A DNA stretch of 48,085 nt from Gammaproteobacteria bacterium. Lineage in GTDB: Bacteria > Pseudomonadota > Gammaproteobacteria > Steroidobacterales > Steroidobacteraceae. Numbering within the stretch: position 1 is the stretch's first letter; each line of letters opens with the position of its first letter. The notes beneath the pieces were generated by a model. It searched no databases. It was given only the letters and a program-made list of their open reading frames with translations, and was not told the origin of the DNA. Made by a program: the position numbers and the translations under genes. Shown in pieces: positions 34,118-42,414 of this stretch. The stretch covers positions 1 to 48,085 of the forward strand of contig CANIOW010000024.1 in assembly GCA_947469285.1 (NCBI GenBank). The letters are read 5' to 3'.

Positions 34118-36391
34118 ATGAGGGGAATTGCTGCAAACGGTAGGCCGTTGGCCATTCAATGGGGTGGGCGCTGGCGCTGCGCGGCCGTGGTGTTGCTGGG
34201 CGTCTGTGCGCTGGCCTCGCTCACGGGCTGTGGTGATAACCCTTGGCCCAGCGGTTCAGAGCGCGACAATGTCCTGCGGACCGCCATGATCGAGACCACG
34301 CCGCGGCACCTCGACCCCACCGCCTCCTACTGGTCGAATGACACCTTGGTCACCTACCAAGTGTACGAGCCTTTATATGGCTACCATTATCTAAAGCGAC
34401 CCTTCGAGCTGGTGCCCAAAACGGCGGCGGCGGTGGTCAAACCGGTCTATCTGGACCGCGCGGGCAACATCCTGCCCGGCGACCCACCCGGCGAGCAGGT
34501 TGCCGAGAGTCGTTACGATATCCCCATCAAGCCGGGGATCTTGTTTCAGCCGCATCCGGCCTTTGCCGTTGACGCCAACGGGCGGCACCTTTACCACGCC
34601 ATGAACGCCCACGACGTGGGCGACCGGCGCAGCCCGCTGGAGTTCGAGCACCAGGGCACCCGTGAGCTGGTGGCGGAAGACTTCGTCTATGCCTTGAAGC
34701 GTCACGCCACCACGCGCATCACCACGCCGATCTACGGCATATTTTCCCAGTACGTGCTGGGGCTGCAGGCTTATGGCGAACAGATCAAAGTGGAGGATGC
34801 CAAGCTACGTCAAGGCACTGACCCGGCCAGTCTGGACAAGCCATTTCTCGACTTTCGCCGTTGGCCGCTGGCCGGCGCCACGGCCCCTCAAAAATATCTG
34901 CTGCGCCTGCGGATTGTGGGCAAGTACCCGCAGTGGAAGTATTGGATGCAGATGACCTTTATGGCGCCGGTCCCTTGGGAGGCCGATGCCTTCTATGCGC
35001 AGCCGGGTCTGGCGGAGCGTGGACTGACGTTAGATGCGTGGCCCGTGGGTACCGGCCCGTTCATGGTGACTGAGTTTGTCAAAGACCGGCGCGTGGTGAT
35101 GCGGCGCAACCCCAACTACCGCGGTGAGCCTTACCCCTGCGTAGGCACTCCCGAGGACCGGGCCAACGGCTTATTGGCGGACTGCGGTAAAAAGACCCCC
35201 TTCATCGACGGCATCGTGTCCACCGTTGAACGTGAAGGCACGCCACAGCGCAATAAGTTTCGCGATGGCTACTATGACTTAGAGGTTTTTGAGCGCACCG
35301 ACACCGGCAATTCCTATCTCGTTGAAATGCAAGACTCCGACGAGGTGCGCGCCAACTACCTGCGCAAAGGCTTTCACTTCACGCAGAGCGCCGATGTCAA
35401 TAACTGGATCGTCGGCTTCAACATGCTGGACCCGGTGATTGGTCGCGGCAACACTCCCCAGCAGGTCGAGCGCAACCGCAAGCTGCGCCAAGCGATCTCC
35501 ATTGCGATGGACTGGGAGGAATACTCCAAGGTGTTCCCGAAGAAAGCGGGCGTGACCGCCATGGGGCCGCTGCCCAGCGGCATCCCAGGCTCTCGCGAAG
35601 GCACTCCGGCGGGCATCAATTTGGTGACACACCGCTTGGTGAATGGAAAGTTCCAGCGCCGCTCTCTCGCCGAAGCCCGGCAGCTGATGATCGAAGCCGG
35701 CTACCCGGCGGGCCGGGACCTGCAAACCGGCAGACCGCTGGTTATTAATTACGATTTCTACGCTCCGGCCACCCCGGAGCGAAAACCCGAAATCGATTGG
35801 GTAGTCCGTCAGTTCGCCAAGCTCGATATTCAGCTGGAAGTGCGCGCCACGGACAACAACCAGTTTCAGGACAAAGTACGCAAGGGTAAGCATCAGGTGT
35901 TCTGGCTGGGCTGGCTGGCGGATTACCCAGACGCCGAAAATTTTCTGTTTTTACTCTATGGGCCCAATGCCAAGAGTGTCTCCGACGGCGAGAACACCGC
36001 CAACTACCAAAACCCTGCATATGACGCACTGTTCGACCAGCTCAAATCCTTAGAAGACGGCCCCGCCAAACAGCAGGTCATCAACCAGATGGTGCAGTTG
36101 GTGCAGCAAGACGCGCCGTGGAGCTTTGGTTATTACCCCTTTGCCTCGGTAGCCATCCAAAGCTGGGTGCACAACTCCAAACCCGCCATTCTCATCCGCG
36201 ATCACGGCCGCTACCTGCGGCTGGATGTTGCGGCGCGGACGGCCAAGCTGCAGGCGTGGAACCGGCCTTTATGGTGGCCCGTAGCGCTGCTCGCGGCCTT
36301 GGCTTTGGTCGGCGTGTTGCTAGCGCGTAAAAGCCTGCGTCGTCGCGAACGGATGAATGGCCGTGGCGAGGAGCTCGCGAAAGTTCGTTAA
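34118..36391 (+). CDS. oligopeptide-type ABC importer substrate-binding lipoprotein with C-terminal membrane anchor
   Basis: A 757-residue member of extracellular solute-binding family 5 (DppA/OppA type), longer than the usual 530-550. It starts with a lipoprotein signal (ALASLTGCGDN, Cys 38). The binding protein follows: TPRHLDPTASYWSNDTLVTY, YEPLYGYHYLKRP, ELVAEDFVYALKRHA, WPVGTGPFMVTEFVKDRR, VVMRRNPNYRGEPYP, NRKLRQAISIAMDWEEY and FWLGWLADYPDAENFLFLLY. Near 716-738 there is a second hydrophobic segment ([18 protein letters not shown]) followed by RKSLRRRER, a membrane helix with basic cytoplasmic tail. That is unusual for this family and implies the protein is tied to the inner membrane at its C-terminus. 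The substrate is probably a peptide, but cannot be fixed. It leads a four-gene operon; the ribosome site at the ATG is weak. Confidence 0.9.
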   Translation: MRGIAANGRPLAIQWGGRWRCAAVVLLGVCALASLTGCGDNPWPSGSERDNVLRTAMIETTPRHLDPTASYWSNDTLVTYQVYEPLYGYHYLKRPFELVPKTAAAVVKPVYLDRAGNILPGDPPGEQVAESRYDIPIKPGILFQPHPAFAVDANGRHLYHAMNAHDVGDRRSPLEFEHQGTRELVAEDFVYALKRHATTRITTPIYGIFSQYVLGLQAYGEQIKVEDAKLRQGTDPASLDKPFLDFRRWPLAGATAPQKYLLRLRIVGKYPQWKYWMQMTFMAPVPWEADAFYAQPGLAERGLTLDAWPVGTGPFMVTEFVKDRRVVMRRNPNYRGEPYPCVGTPEDRANGLLADCGKKTPFIDGIVSTVEREGTPQRNKFRDGYYDLEVFERTDTGNSYLVEMQDSDEVRANYLRKGFHFTQSADVNNWIVGFNMLDPVIGRGNTPQQVERNRKLRQAISIAMDWEEYSKVFPKKAGVTAMGPLPSGIPGSREGTPAGINLVTHRLVNGKFQRRSLAEARQLMIEAGYPAGRDLQTGRPLVINYDFYAPATPERKPEIDWVVRQFAKLDIQLEVRATDNNQFQDKVRKGKHQVFWLGWLADYPDAENFLFLLYGPNAKSVSDGENTANYQNPAYDALFDQLKSLEDGPAKQQVINQMVQLVQQDAPWSFGYYPFASVAIQSWVHNSKPAILIRDHGRYLRLDVAARTAKLQAWNRPLWWPVALLAALALVGVLLARKSLRRRERMNGRGEELAKVR

Positions 36392-36415
36392 TGTGCAAGC
36401 TATCACTTTATTTTT

Positions 36416-36432
36416 CGGCTGCTTAACAGCCG
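36416..36432 (+). repeat. stem-loop between binding-protein and permease genes
   Basis: CGGCTG-CTTAA-CAGCCG is a perfect 6-bp stem with a 5-base loop, preceded by a T-rich run, 25 bases after the binding-protein stop. Stem-loops at this place in ABC operons often stabilise the upstream message so that more binding protein than permease is made (known pattern; inferred here). Confidence 0.45.
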
Positions 36433-36456
36433 TCTGAACCGGATACATTCCACGCT

Positions 36457-37440
36457 ATGCTCACTTACATTACCCGACGCTTGCTCTACGGAGGGTTGAT
36501 CTTGCTGGGGGTGAACCTGGCGACCTTTTTTCTATTCTTCACGGTCAACACGCCGGACGATATGGCGCGCATGAATATCGGCGGTAAGCACGTCACCCAG
36601 GAGCTTATCGGTAAGTGGAAGGTGGAGCGTGGCTACGACAAGCCGCTTTACTTTAATGCCGAGAAGACTGGCAGCGAGAGCTTTACCCAGACGATTTTCT
36701 GGGAGCGTTCGGTGTCGTTGTTTGCGTTGCATTTTGGTCGTGCCGACAGCGAGAGTGCCGGTGACATTGGGCACGAGGTGGCTACCCGCATGTGGGTCAG
36801 TACGCAATTGGCCTTGCCGATCTTTTTGCTGCAGGTCATCGCAAGCACCGCTTTTGCTTTGCTGCTGGTGATGTTTCGGCACACCAAGCTGGACCTGGCG
36901 GGCGTGGTGCTGTGTGTGTTGATGCTGTCCATCTCCAGTTTGTTCTACATTATCGTCGGCCAACATCTGTTCTCGCGCGTACTGCGGCTGGTGCCCATTT
37001 CAGGCTACGCATCGGGGCTGGATGCGCTGCGGTTTTTGCTGCTGCCGGTGTTGCTGTCAGCGCTGTCGCGGTTGGGTGCCGAAGCGCGGCTCTACCGCGC
37101 CATGTTTCTGGAGGAGATCGGACGCGACTATGTACGCACCGCCCGGGCGAAAGGCCTGTCTGAAACCGTGGTGATGTTTCGGCACGTGCTGCGCAATGCG
37201 CTCATCCCCATCATCACCAGCGCTGGGGGGTATCTGCCCTATGTGTTCATGGGAAGTCTGGTGTTCGAAAGTTTCTTCGGCATTCCAGGCTTGGGCGCCT
37301 ATGTCATCGAAGCCATCAGCAAACAGGACTTCGCCATTGTTCGCACCATGGTGTTTGTCGGTTCAGCGCTGTATATCGCTACCTTTATCTTGATTGACTT
37401 CGCCTACACCTGGGTAGACCCGCGCGTGCGCCTCGCGTGA
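36457..37440 (+). CDS. ABC importer permease, DppB/OppB type
   Basis: A 327-residue inner-membrane permease. The N-terminal YITRRLLYGGLILLGVNLAT is the standard first helix of the OppB family. A periplasmic loop follows (GYDKPLYFNAEKTGSESF), then helices, and the cytoplasmic EAA loop DYVRTARAKGLSETVVMFRH with the downstream RNALIPIITSAG that contacts the ATPase. The last part reads GSLVFESFFGIPGLGAYVIEA and ends DPRVRLA, a typical OppB finish. The periplasmic loop lacks the usual VTF-PMAYG spacing and is somewhat divergent. No strong ribosome site is seen before the ATG. It works with the next permease as a heterodimer. Confidence 0.92.
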   Translation: MLTYITRRLLYGGLILLGVNLATFFLFFTVNTPDDMARMNIGGKHVTQELIGKWKVERGYDKPLYFNAEKTGSESFTQTIFWERSVSLFALHFGRADSESAGDIGHEVATRMWVSTQLALPIFLLQVIASTAFALLLVMFRHTKLDLAGVVLCVLMLSISSLFYIIVGQHLFSRVLRLVPISGYASGLDALRFLLLPVLLSALSRLGAEARLYRAMFLEEIGRDYVRTARAKGLSETVVMFRHVLRNALIPIITSAGGYLPYVFMGSLVFESFFGIPGLGAYVIEAISKQDFAIVRTMVFVGSALYIATFILIDFAYTWVDPRVRLA

Positions 37441-37471
37441 CTGCCTGAACGGTCGTCCTGGAGTTTTGTCG

Positions 37472-38938
37472 ATGCCTCAATTTGTATTGCTGTGGACCGA
37501 TGCCGCTCTGTGGCTACTGGTCGCGTCGCTGGTTATTTATAGCGGATATGTACGCCGCCGCCCTCACCTGGCAGCGAACTGGACCAAGGTGTTTTGTAGT
37601 GCGCCCACCCTCAGTGCCGCCGTGGTGCTGGGTGCCTGCCTGCTACTCACCCTGGCCGACAGCGTGCATTTCCGTGCCGCCTTGCCCCCGGTGGCCGCGG
37701 AAGCCGGCAGCAAGCCGCAGGCCGTGGCCTATGCGGCGCAGACCCAGTCACTGCTTGATGCCCTGCTGCGCGAAGTGGTGCGCTCGCGCGAGGCTACTTA
37801 TTCACGACCCTTGGCGTATGTCGGCTTTACTAAAGAGACGATCACCGTGAATGGTCGTCCGCAACGAGTGGCGCCGCGTTTACTCCATGGCGGCGCGCAC
37901 CTAGAGGACCCGGCCACACAGTGGCGCGCCGACGTTCTGACACGCGGCATCATTGGCTTGGCCTGGGGCACCCTGACCACCTTGGTGCTGTGCGGTGTGC
38001 TGGTGACGCTGGTCTCGCGCCGCGCGGGCGTTCGCTGGGTGGTGGGTGCAGGCCAGATGTGGCGCTGCCAGACCCGCATTCCCTGGCGTACTGCCTGCGG
38101 CACACTCGCCGTGCTGACGATGAGCGGCGGAGTGATGGTTGCGCTGATGCATGGTTACCACGTGTTCGGCACGGACGTCACGGGCAACGATGTGTTGTAT
38201 CAAACCCTGAAGAGCGTGCGCACCGCGTTCGTCATTGGCACGCTTGCGACACTGGCGACCCTGCCCTTGGCGGTGGTGCTGGGCATTATGGCCGGTTACT
38301 ACAAAGGGTGGGTGGATGAGGTCATTCAGTACATCTACACGGTACTGTCCTCCATCCCCAATATCCTGTTGATCGCCGCCTGTGTATTAATGGTGCAGGT
38401 GTTTCTGGATGCCCACCCAGAGTGGTTTGAGACGGGCGCAGAACGCGCCGATATCAAGCTGTTTTTGCTCTGTGCGGTACTCGGATTGACTGGCTGGGCC
38501 GGTCTGTGCCGGCTGCTACGCGGCGAGACATTGAAGTTGCGCGAACTCGACTATGTCCAGGCGGCCACGGCCTTCGGGGTCAGTCATGGCCGCATTATGC
38601 TGCGGCACATTTTCCCGAACGTGGCGCACTTAATGCTGATCGTCACCGTTCTGGAGTTTTCGGGGTTGATCCTCTACGAGGCGGTACTGTCTTATGTGGG
38701 GGTCGGGGTCGACCCGTCGATGAACAGTTTTGGCAGCATGATCAATTTCTCGCGTAACGAGATGGGCCGCGACCCGCTGGTCTGGTGGCCATTTGCCGCC
38801 GCGTTTTTCTTTATGGTGATGCTCGTGCTGGCCGCCAACTTATTTGCCGACGGGGTTCAGCAGGCGTTTGACCCACACGCCAGAACCTTCAAGCCACGGC
38901 TGGTACAACCGCCCAAGCCGCGGAAGGCGCGACCATGA
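37472..38938 (+). CDS. ABC importer permease, DppC/OppC type, with extended N-terminal region
   Basis: At 488 residues this is about 180 longer than ordinary OppC proteins. The first 240 residues hold three hydrophobic segments (LLVASLVIYSGYVRRRP near 14-30, APTLSAAVVLGACLLLTLADS near 45-65, and one near 155-175). A periplasmic stretch between the second and third contains the oligopeptide-type phrase ETITVNGRPQRVAPRLLHGG. The OppC core begins near 220: HGYHVFGTDVTGNDVLYQTL (the FGTD-GRD motif), GTLATLATLPLAVVLGIMAG, then the EAA loop ELDYVQAATAFGVSHGRIML and RHIFPNVAHLMLIVTVLEF. ATG 37472 has GGAG nine bases upstream and is preferred over TTG 37466. It overlaps the ATPase gene by ATGA. Confidence 0.9.
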   Translation: MPQFVLLWTDAALWLLVASLVIYSGYVRRRPHLAANWTKVFCSAPTLSAAVVLGACLLLTLADSVHFRAALPPVAAEAGSKPQAVAYAAQTQSLLDALLREVVRSREATYSRPLAYVGFTKETITVNGRPQRVAPRLLHGGAHLEDPATQWRADVLTRGIIGLAWGTLTTLVLCGVLVTLVSRRAGVRWVVGAGQMWRCQTRIPWRTACGTLAVLTMSGGVMVALMHGYHVFGTDVTGNDVLYQTLKSVRTAFVIGTLATLATLPLAVVLGIMAGYYKGWVDEVIQYIYTVLSSIPNILLIAACVLMVQVFLDAHPEWFETGAERADIKLFLLCAVLGLTGWAGLCRLLRGETLKLRELDYVQAATAFGVSHGRIMLRHIFPNVAHLMLIVTVLEFSGLILYEAVLSYVGVGVDPSMNSFGSMINFSRNEMGRDPLVWWPFAAAFFFMVMLVLAANLFADGVQQAFDPHARTFKPRLVQPPKPRKARP

Positions 38939-40836
38939 TCACTATCGAACAACTCAAAGTGGGTCTGGACGCAGAAACCGGGCTAGTGCGCGCCATCGAT
39001 GGTCTGAGTCTGGCGTTACGTCGTGGCGAGACATTCGCGCTGGTGGGCGAGTCGGGCTGTGGCAAGAGCATGACGGCGTTGGCGTTGATGCGGCTGCTGC
39101 CGGAAAACGGCGCGGTGACGGATGGCGATATGATCCTCGATGACACGGATCTGCTGGCATTGCCGGAAGTGGCGATGCGCAAGGTGCGCGGTGGCCGCAT
39201 CGGGATGATTTTCCAAGAGCCTGGCACCAGCCTGAACCCGGTGTTGACGGTGGGTCGGCAGATGCTCGAGTCGATTGAAACCCACACGGCGCTGCGTGGT
39301 GCGGCAGCGCGCACCAAAGCGATTGACTGGTTACGTCGGGTGGGAATCCCGGACCCCGAGCGTCGGTTCGATGACTATCCGTTCCGGATGAGTGGTGGTC
39401 AGAAGCAACGCGTGATGATCGCCATGACGCTGGCGGGCGAACCTGACTATCTGGTCGCCGATGAGCCGACCACCGCGCTGGACGTCACTATACAAGCGCA
39501 GATTCTCGACTTGCTGGCCGATTTGCAGCGCGAGCACGGGATGGGCTTGCTGCTGATCACGCACGATCTGGCCGTGGTGGCGGGCATTGCCCACCAAGTG
39601 GCGCTGATGTACGCCGGGCAGATCATCGAGGTGGCACCGGCAGCGGAGTTTTTCGCCACACCGCAGCACCCTTATGCGCGCGCGCTAATGCAGGCGCTGC
39701 CCGATGCGACCAGGCGTGGTCTGGCGTTGGCCGCCATTCCCGGCACCGTGCCGCCGCTCGACACCCACTTCAGCGGCTGTCGCTTTGCGCCGCGCTGCGC
39801 CTATGCGCAGCCCGAGTGCCACCAGCATCTTCCCGAGCTGATAGAGCATGGCGGTCGACAGGTACGCTGCCTGCTGCTTCGGCCTGGGAGTGAGGGCCTA
39901 CCGCTGCTTGCGCCAGTGGCAGTGCCAGAGCCAGTACCAGAGGCGCTGCCGGCACTTGCCTTGGCGCCGGGGCTGCAGGTGACGCAGGGGGCCCTCGGCG
40001 CCACCACGAATCCAGCGGCAGCGCACACCTCCCTGGTCAGTGCGCCGCTGTTGCAGGTGAGCCATCTCAACGTCAGTTTTGTGCTGCCCAAACCGTGGCT
40101 GCAACGCGCGCCCAGTCGCTTCAACGCGGTGCAGGACGTGAGTTTTGAGATTGCCCCGGGGCAGACGCTTGCGTTAGTTGGGGAGTCGGGCTGTGGCAAG
40201 ACAACCGCCGGCAAGGCCATTGTGCAGCTGCTGCGCCAGCAGGCTGAGGTGAGCGGTTCGGTGTTACTCGATGGGCAGAACCTCCTCGAGCTGGAAGGTG
40301 CGGCACTGCGCGCTGCGCGGCGCGCGGTGCAGATTATCTTCCAAGATCCCTTTGCGTCGTTGAACCCACGCATGCGGGTGGCAGAGCTGCTGGAAGAAGG
40401 TTTAGCTGCACTGCAACCGGAGACCTCCAGCGATGAACGCCGGGAGCGGGTACTGCGCATTGCCGAGCAGGTGGGTCTGCGCGCCGAGGCCTTGGAGCGT
40501 TACCCGCACGAATTTTCTGGCGGACAGCGGCAGCGCATTGCGATCGCTCGGGCGCTGGCAGTGCAGCCGCGGTTGATTGTCTGCGATGAACCCACGTCTG
40601 CACTCGACGTGTCCGTGCAGGCACAAATCTTGAACCTGTTGCGCGATTTACAGCGCGAACTCGGCGTCAGTTACCTGTTTATTACCCACAATATCGCGGT
40701 GGTGGAATACATCGCCGACCGGGTGGCGGTGATGCGTGGGGGCATGATTGTGGAGCAAGGCGCTTGTGCCGACGTGTTGCTCCGGCCGCAGCACGATTAC
40801 ACCCGTGCATTGCTGGCGTCGGTACCGCGCATTTAA
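38935..40836 (+). CDS. fused double ATP-binding protein of the oligopeptide ABC importer (DppD-DppF type)
   Basis: A 633-residue cytoplasmic protein with two complete ATPase domains. Domain 1 has Walker A GESGCGKS (38-45), the MSGGQKQR signature, and DYLVADEPTTALDVTIQAQ as Walker B. It is followed by the Opp-type C-terminal Cys cluster in FSGCRFAPRCAYAQPECH, the motif seen in DppD-like subunits. A Pro/Ala-rich linker (about 320-370, with repeated VPEPV/APVAVPEP) leads to domain 2: Walker A GESGCGKT (416-423), FSGGQRQR, and LIVCDEPTSALDVSVQAQ. Both sites look intact, so the protein can power the importer alone. The ATG overlaps the permease stop (ATGA). The gene is the last of the operon and converges with the GT-D-like gene. 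Confidence 0.95.
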   Translation: MITIEQLKVGLDAETGLVRAIDGLSLALRRGETFALVGESGCGKSMTALALMRLLPENGAVTDGDMILDDTDLLALPEVAMRKVRGGRIGMIFQEPGTSLNPVLTVGRQMLESIETHTALRGAAARTKAIDWLRRVGIPDPERRFDDYPFRMSGGQKQRVMIAMTLAGEPDYLVADEPTTALDVTIQAQILDLLADLQREHGMGLLLITHDLAVVAGIAHQVALMYAGQIIEVAPAAEFFATPQHPYARALMQALPDATRRGLALAAIPGTVPPLDTHFSGCRFAPRCAYAQPECHQHLPELIEHGGRQVRCLLLRPGSEGLPLLAPVAVPEPVPEALPALALAPGLQVTQGALGATTNPAAAHTSLVSAPLLQVSHLNVSFVLPKPWLQRAPSRFNAVQDVSFEIAPGQTLALVGESGCGKTTAGKAIVQLLRQQAEVSGSVLLDGQNLLELEGAALRAARRAVQIIFQDPFASLNPRMRVAELLEEGLAALQPETSSDERRERVLRIAEQVGLRAEALERYPHEFSGGQRQRIAIARALAVQPRLIVCDEPTSALDVSVQAQILNLLRDLQRELGVSYLFITHNIAVVEYIADRVAVMRGGMIVEQGACADVLLRPQHDYTRALLASVPRI

Positions 40837-40859
40837 TAGGTAGCGGCGCAGTGTCGCTG

Positions 40860-40873
40860 CAGCAGCGCTGCTG
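40860..40873 (+). terminator. weak candidate terminator after the ABC operon
   Basis: A perfect 14-bp palindrome CAGCAGCGCTGCTG lies 24 bases after the ATPase stop and is followed by TTCTT. It can fold as a 5-bp stem with a 4-base loop. The T-run is short, so the call is tentative. Confidence 0.3.
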
Positions 40874-40895
40874 TTCTTGGGCGGGTGCCCGGCCT

Positions 40896-42212
40896 TCACC
40901 AATAACAGCCGTTTTCGACATCTTTGTGTCGGGCAGGCGTTTCCTCAGCAGAGGGCGTGCGCCAGTAGTTGTTTTTCTTGATGCGACTGTCATTCTTGTA
41001 CCGGTCACCATCAATTCCAAAGACCATCTGCAAAATCCCACCAACATAGATGGCGGACTTGCCCGACTCAGCCAATGCGCTCACCAGCGGATGACCATAG
41101 CCCCCGGCAGCTATCAGCGCGATGTCGAATGGCATAGTGGAAATTTCGCGTTTCATGTCGGCAAAGTTCTGATACCACGACGATGCGCTCGAAAACGCGA
41201 TGGACTGCGGCGCCGTACAAAAACTGATATTGGTGATATTGAAGTTGAATGCTCCTTCATGTATCTGTTCTAAGTAACGCGCCTGAGTACGCATCGTCTC
41301 CGCGAATGCCGAGACAATTAGCACGCGTTTCTTTTGGAGAAGGCACTCCAACACTTCACACCAGAACAGGTAGGATCCAGGGTAGTTCACGGACTTCTCC
41401 TGAATACCCAGTAAATCAAGCCAAGCAACAGAAAAATTCTCGATGAGGCCAACTGTCATGACGAGATCAGACTGGAGCATCGCTCCGACGTAGAGATCTT
41501 TCCATTCATCGAATGGATGATCGCCACTATTTGGATCATCGGGCGCCAGGTAGATGCCTGCGTTATTACCCAGAGCATGGGTATAACGCTCAGCGAGGCA
41601 GGCGCGCATCTCAACATTGCCGGGGCGAGTGATGATTAAGCGACGGTCGCTCCCTGCACTTGATGCATAGGAGCTGACGGCGGCCTTGATGACTTGATGT
41701 GAATCGTGCGGCGTCGGGTGCTCTGTAGCGTGACCAAGTTTAACCAGCGCCTGCGCTTGCTCGTCGTCCGCGAAGAATTCCCGTAGCGCGAGAAAGGCCT
41801 GATGCAGACCAGGTGGGCGAGGTACCCGTAGCAGCAACATCCCGTAAACCAGCAGCAGGTTGCAAACTTCATTACGGTCGTAGCGCTTGAAACTCCAGTC
41901 AATCTCGGCGAATTTCTCGTCTAAAAAAGCCACGGCGTCCTGTGTCTTCCCTAGAGAGAACAGGCTCCTGGCAATATTGGAGATGGCTGAAGGGTAAGAC
42001 GGCTGCTGCTCTAGCGCCTTGCGCCAACGCTTGATCGCGCACTCCAACCTACCCAGCGCGTTATAGGCATCTGCGACGGCCATGAGGACCGCCACCCTAA
42101 CGCGATTGTCGGCAAGATCGTCAAAGTCCAGCGCCGCAATTAAGGCGCCGTCACCATTCTCCCGTTGATACTCCCGGAGTGATTTCGCGTCAGTCTCTAC
42201 CGAAAACTTCAT
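40896..42212 (-). CDS. TPR protein with GT-D-like C-terminal domain
   Basis: The 438-residue protein has an N-terminal TPR-like helical region (about 40-110): VLMAVADAYNALGRLECAIK, RWRKALEQQPSYPSAISNIA and SLFSLGKTQDAVAFLDEKF. The C-terminal half (about 190-430) has RLIITRPGNVEMR, ALGNNAGIYLAPDDPNSGDH, SDLVMTVGLIENFSVAW, VLIVSAFAETMRTQ, IALIAAGGYGHPLVSALAES and AIYVGGILQMVFGIDGDRYK. The last two stretches resemble the GT-D-fold domain of putative glycosyltransferases in surface-glycan and glycoprotein loci (from memory; low sequence similarity is usual). ATG 42212 has GGAGAG eight bases upstream; a longer open frame to 42308 is not needed. It is divergent from the large glycosyltransferase, suggesting a shared regulatory region. 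A sugar-transfer role is likely but not demonstrated. Confidence 0.68.
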   Translation of the reverse strand: MKFSVETDAKSLREYQRENGDGALIAALDFDDLADNRVRVAVLMAVADAYNALGRLECAIKRWRKALEQQPSYPSAISNIARSLFSLGKTQDAVAFLDEKFAEIDWSFKRYDRNEVCNLLLVYGMLLLRVPRPPGLHQAFLALREFFADDEQAQALVKLGHATEHPTPHDSHQVIKAAVSSYASSAGSDRRLIITRPGNVEMRACLAERYTHALGNNAGIYLAPDDPNSGDHPFDEWKDLYVGAMLQSDLVMTVGLIENFSVAWLDLLGIQEKSVNYPGSYLFWCEVLECLLQKKRVLIVSAFAETMRTQARYLEQIHEGAFNFNITNISFCTAPQSIAFSSASSWYQNFADMKREISTMPFDIALIAAGGYGHPLVSALAESGKSAIYVGGILQMVFGIDGDRYKNDSRIKKNNYWRTPSAEETPARHKDVENGCYW

Positions 42213-42414
42213 CTGATCTCTCCGGCTCGGCGGCACACAACTACCAGAGGAAGTTTCGCCCAGTTTGCTACTTCGGTCCAGTAGTGCCAAGACGTGATGG
42301 CATTCCATTCAGCCGGTGACGCGAAGAGCGTTGACGGAAGAGTGTGAGCTAGTGCTCGGCAATGAAAACGCTGATGAGGTGTATAGTACGGTCGCTTAAA
42401 TTTGGCAAAACCCG
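42213..42414. promoter_or_regulatory. divergent intergenic region in the glycan block
   Basis: About 200 bases lie between two divergent genes of the AT-rich block. A TATAGT at 42382-42387 could be a -10 box for the double glycosyltransferase, but there is no fitting -35 hexamer; the only good TTGACG (42331-42336) is too far away at 45 bases. No hairpin or small gene was seen. Confidence 0.25.

Noticed and set aside
40874-40884. TGGGCGGGTGC as a possible duplicated tRNA-Val 3' end (attachment site)
   Set aside because: Only about seven contiguous bases match the tRNA end TGGGCGGTGC and the rest diverges, which is within chance for GC-rich DNA.
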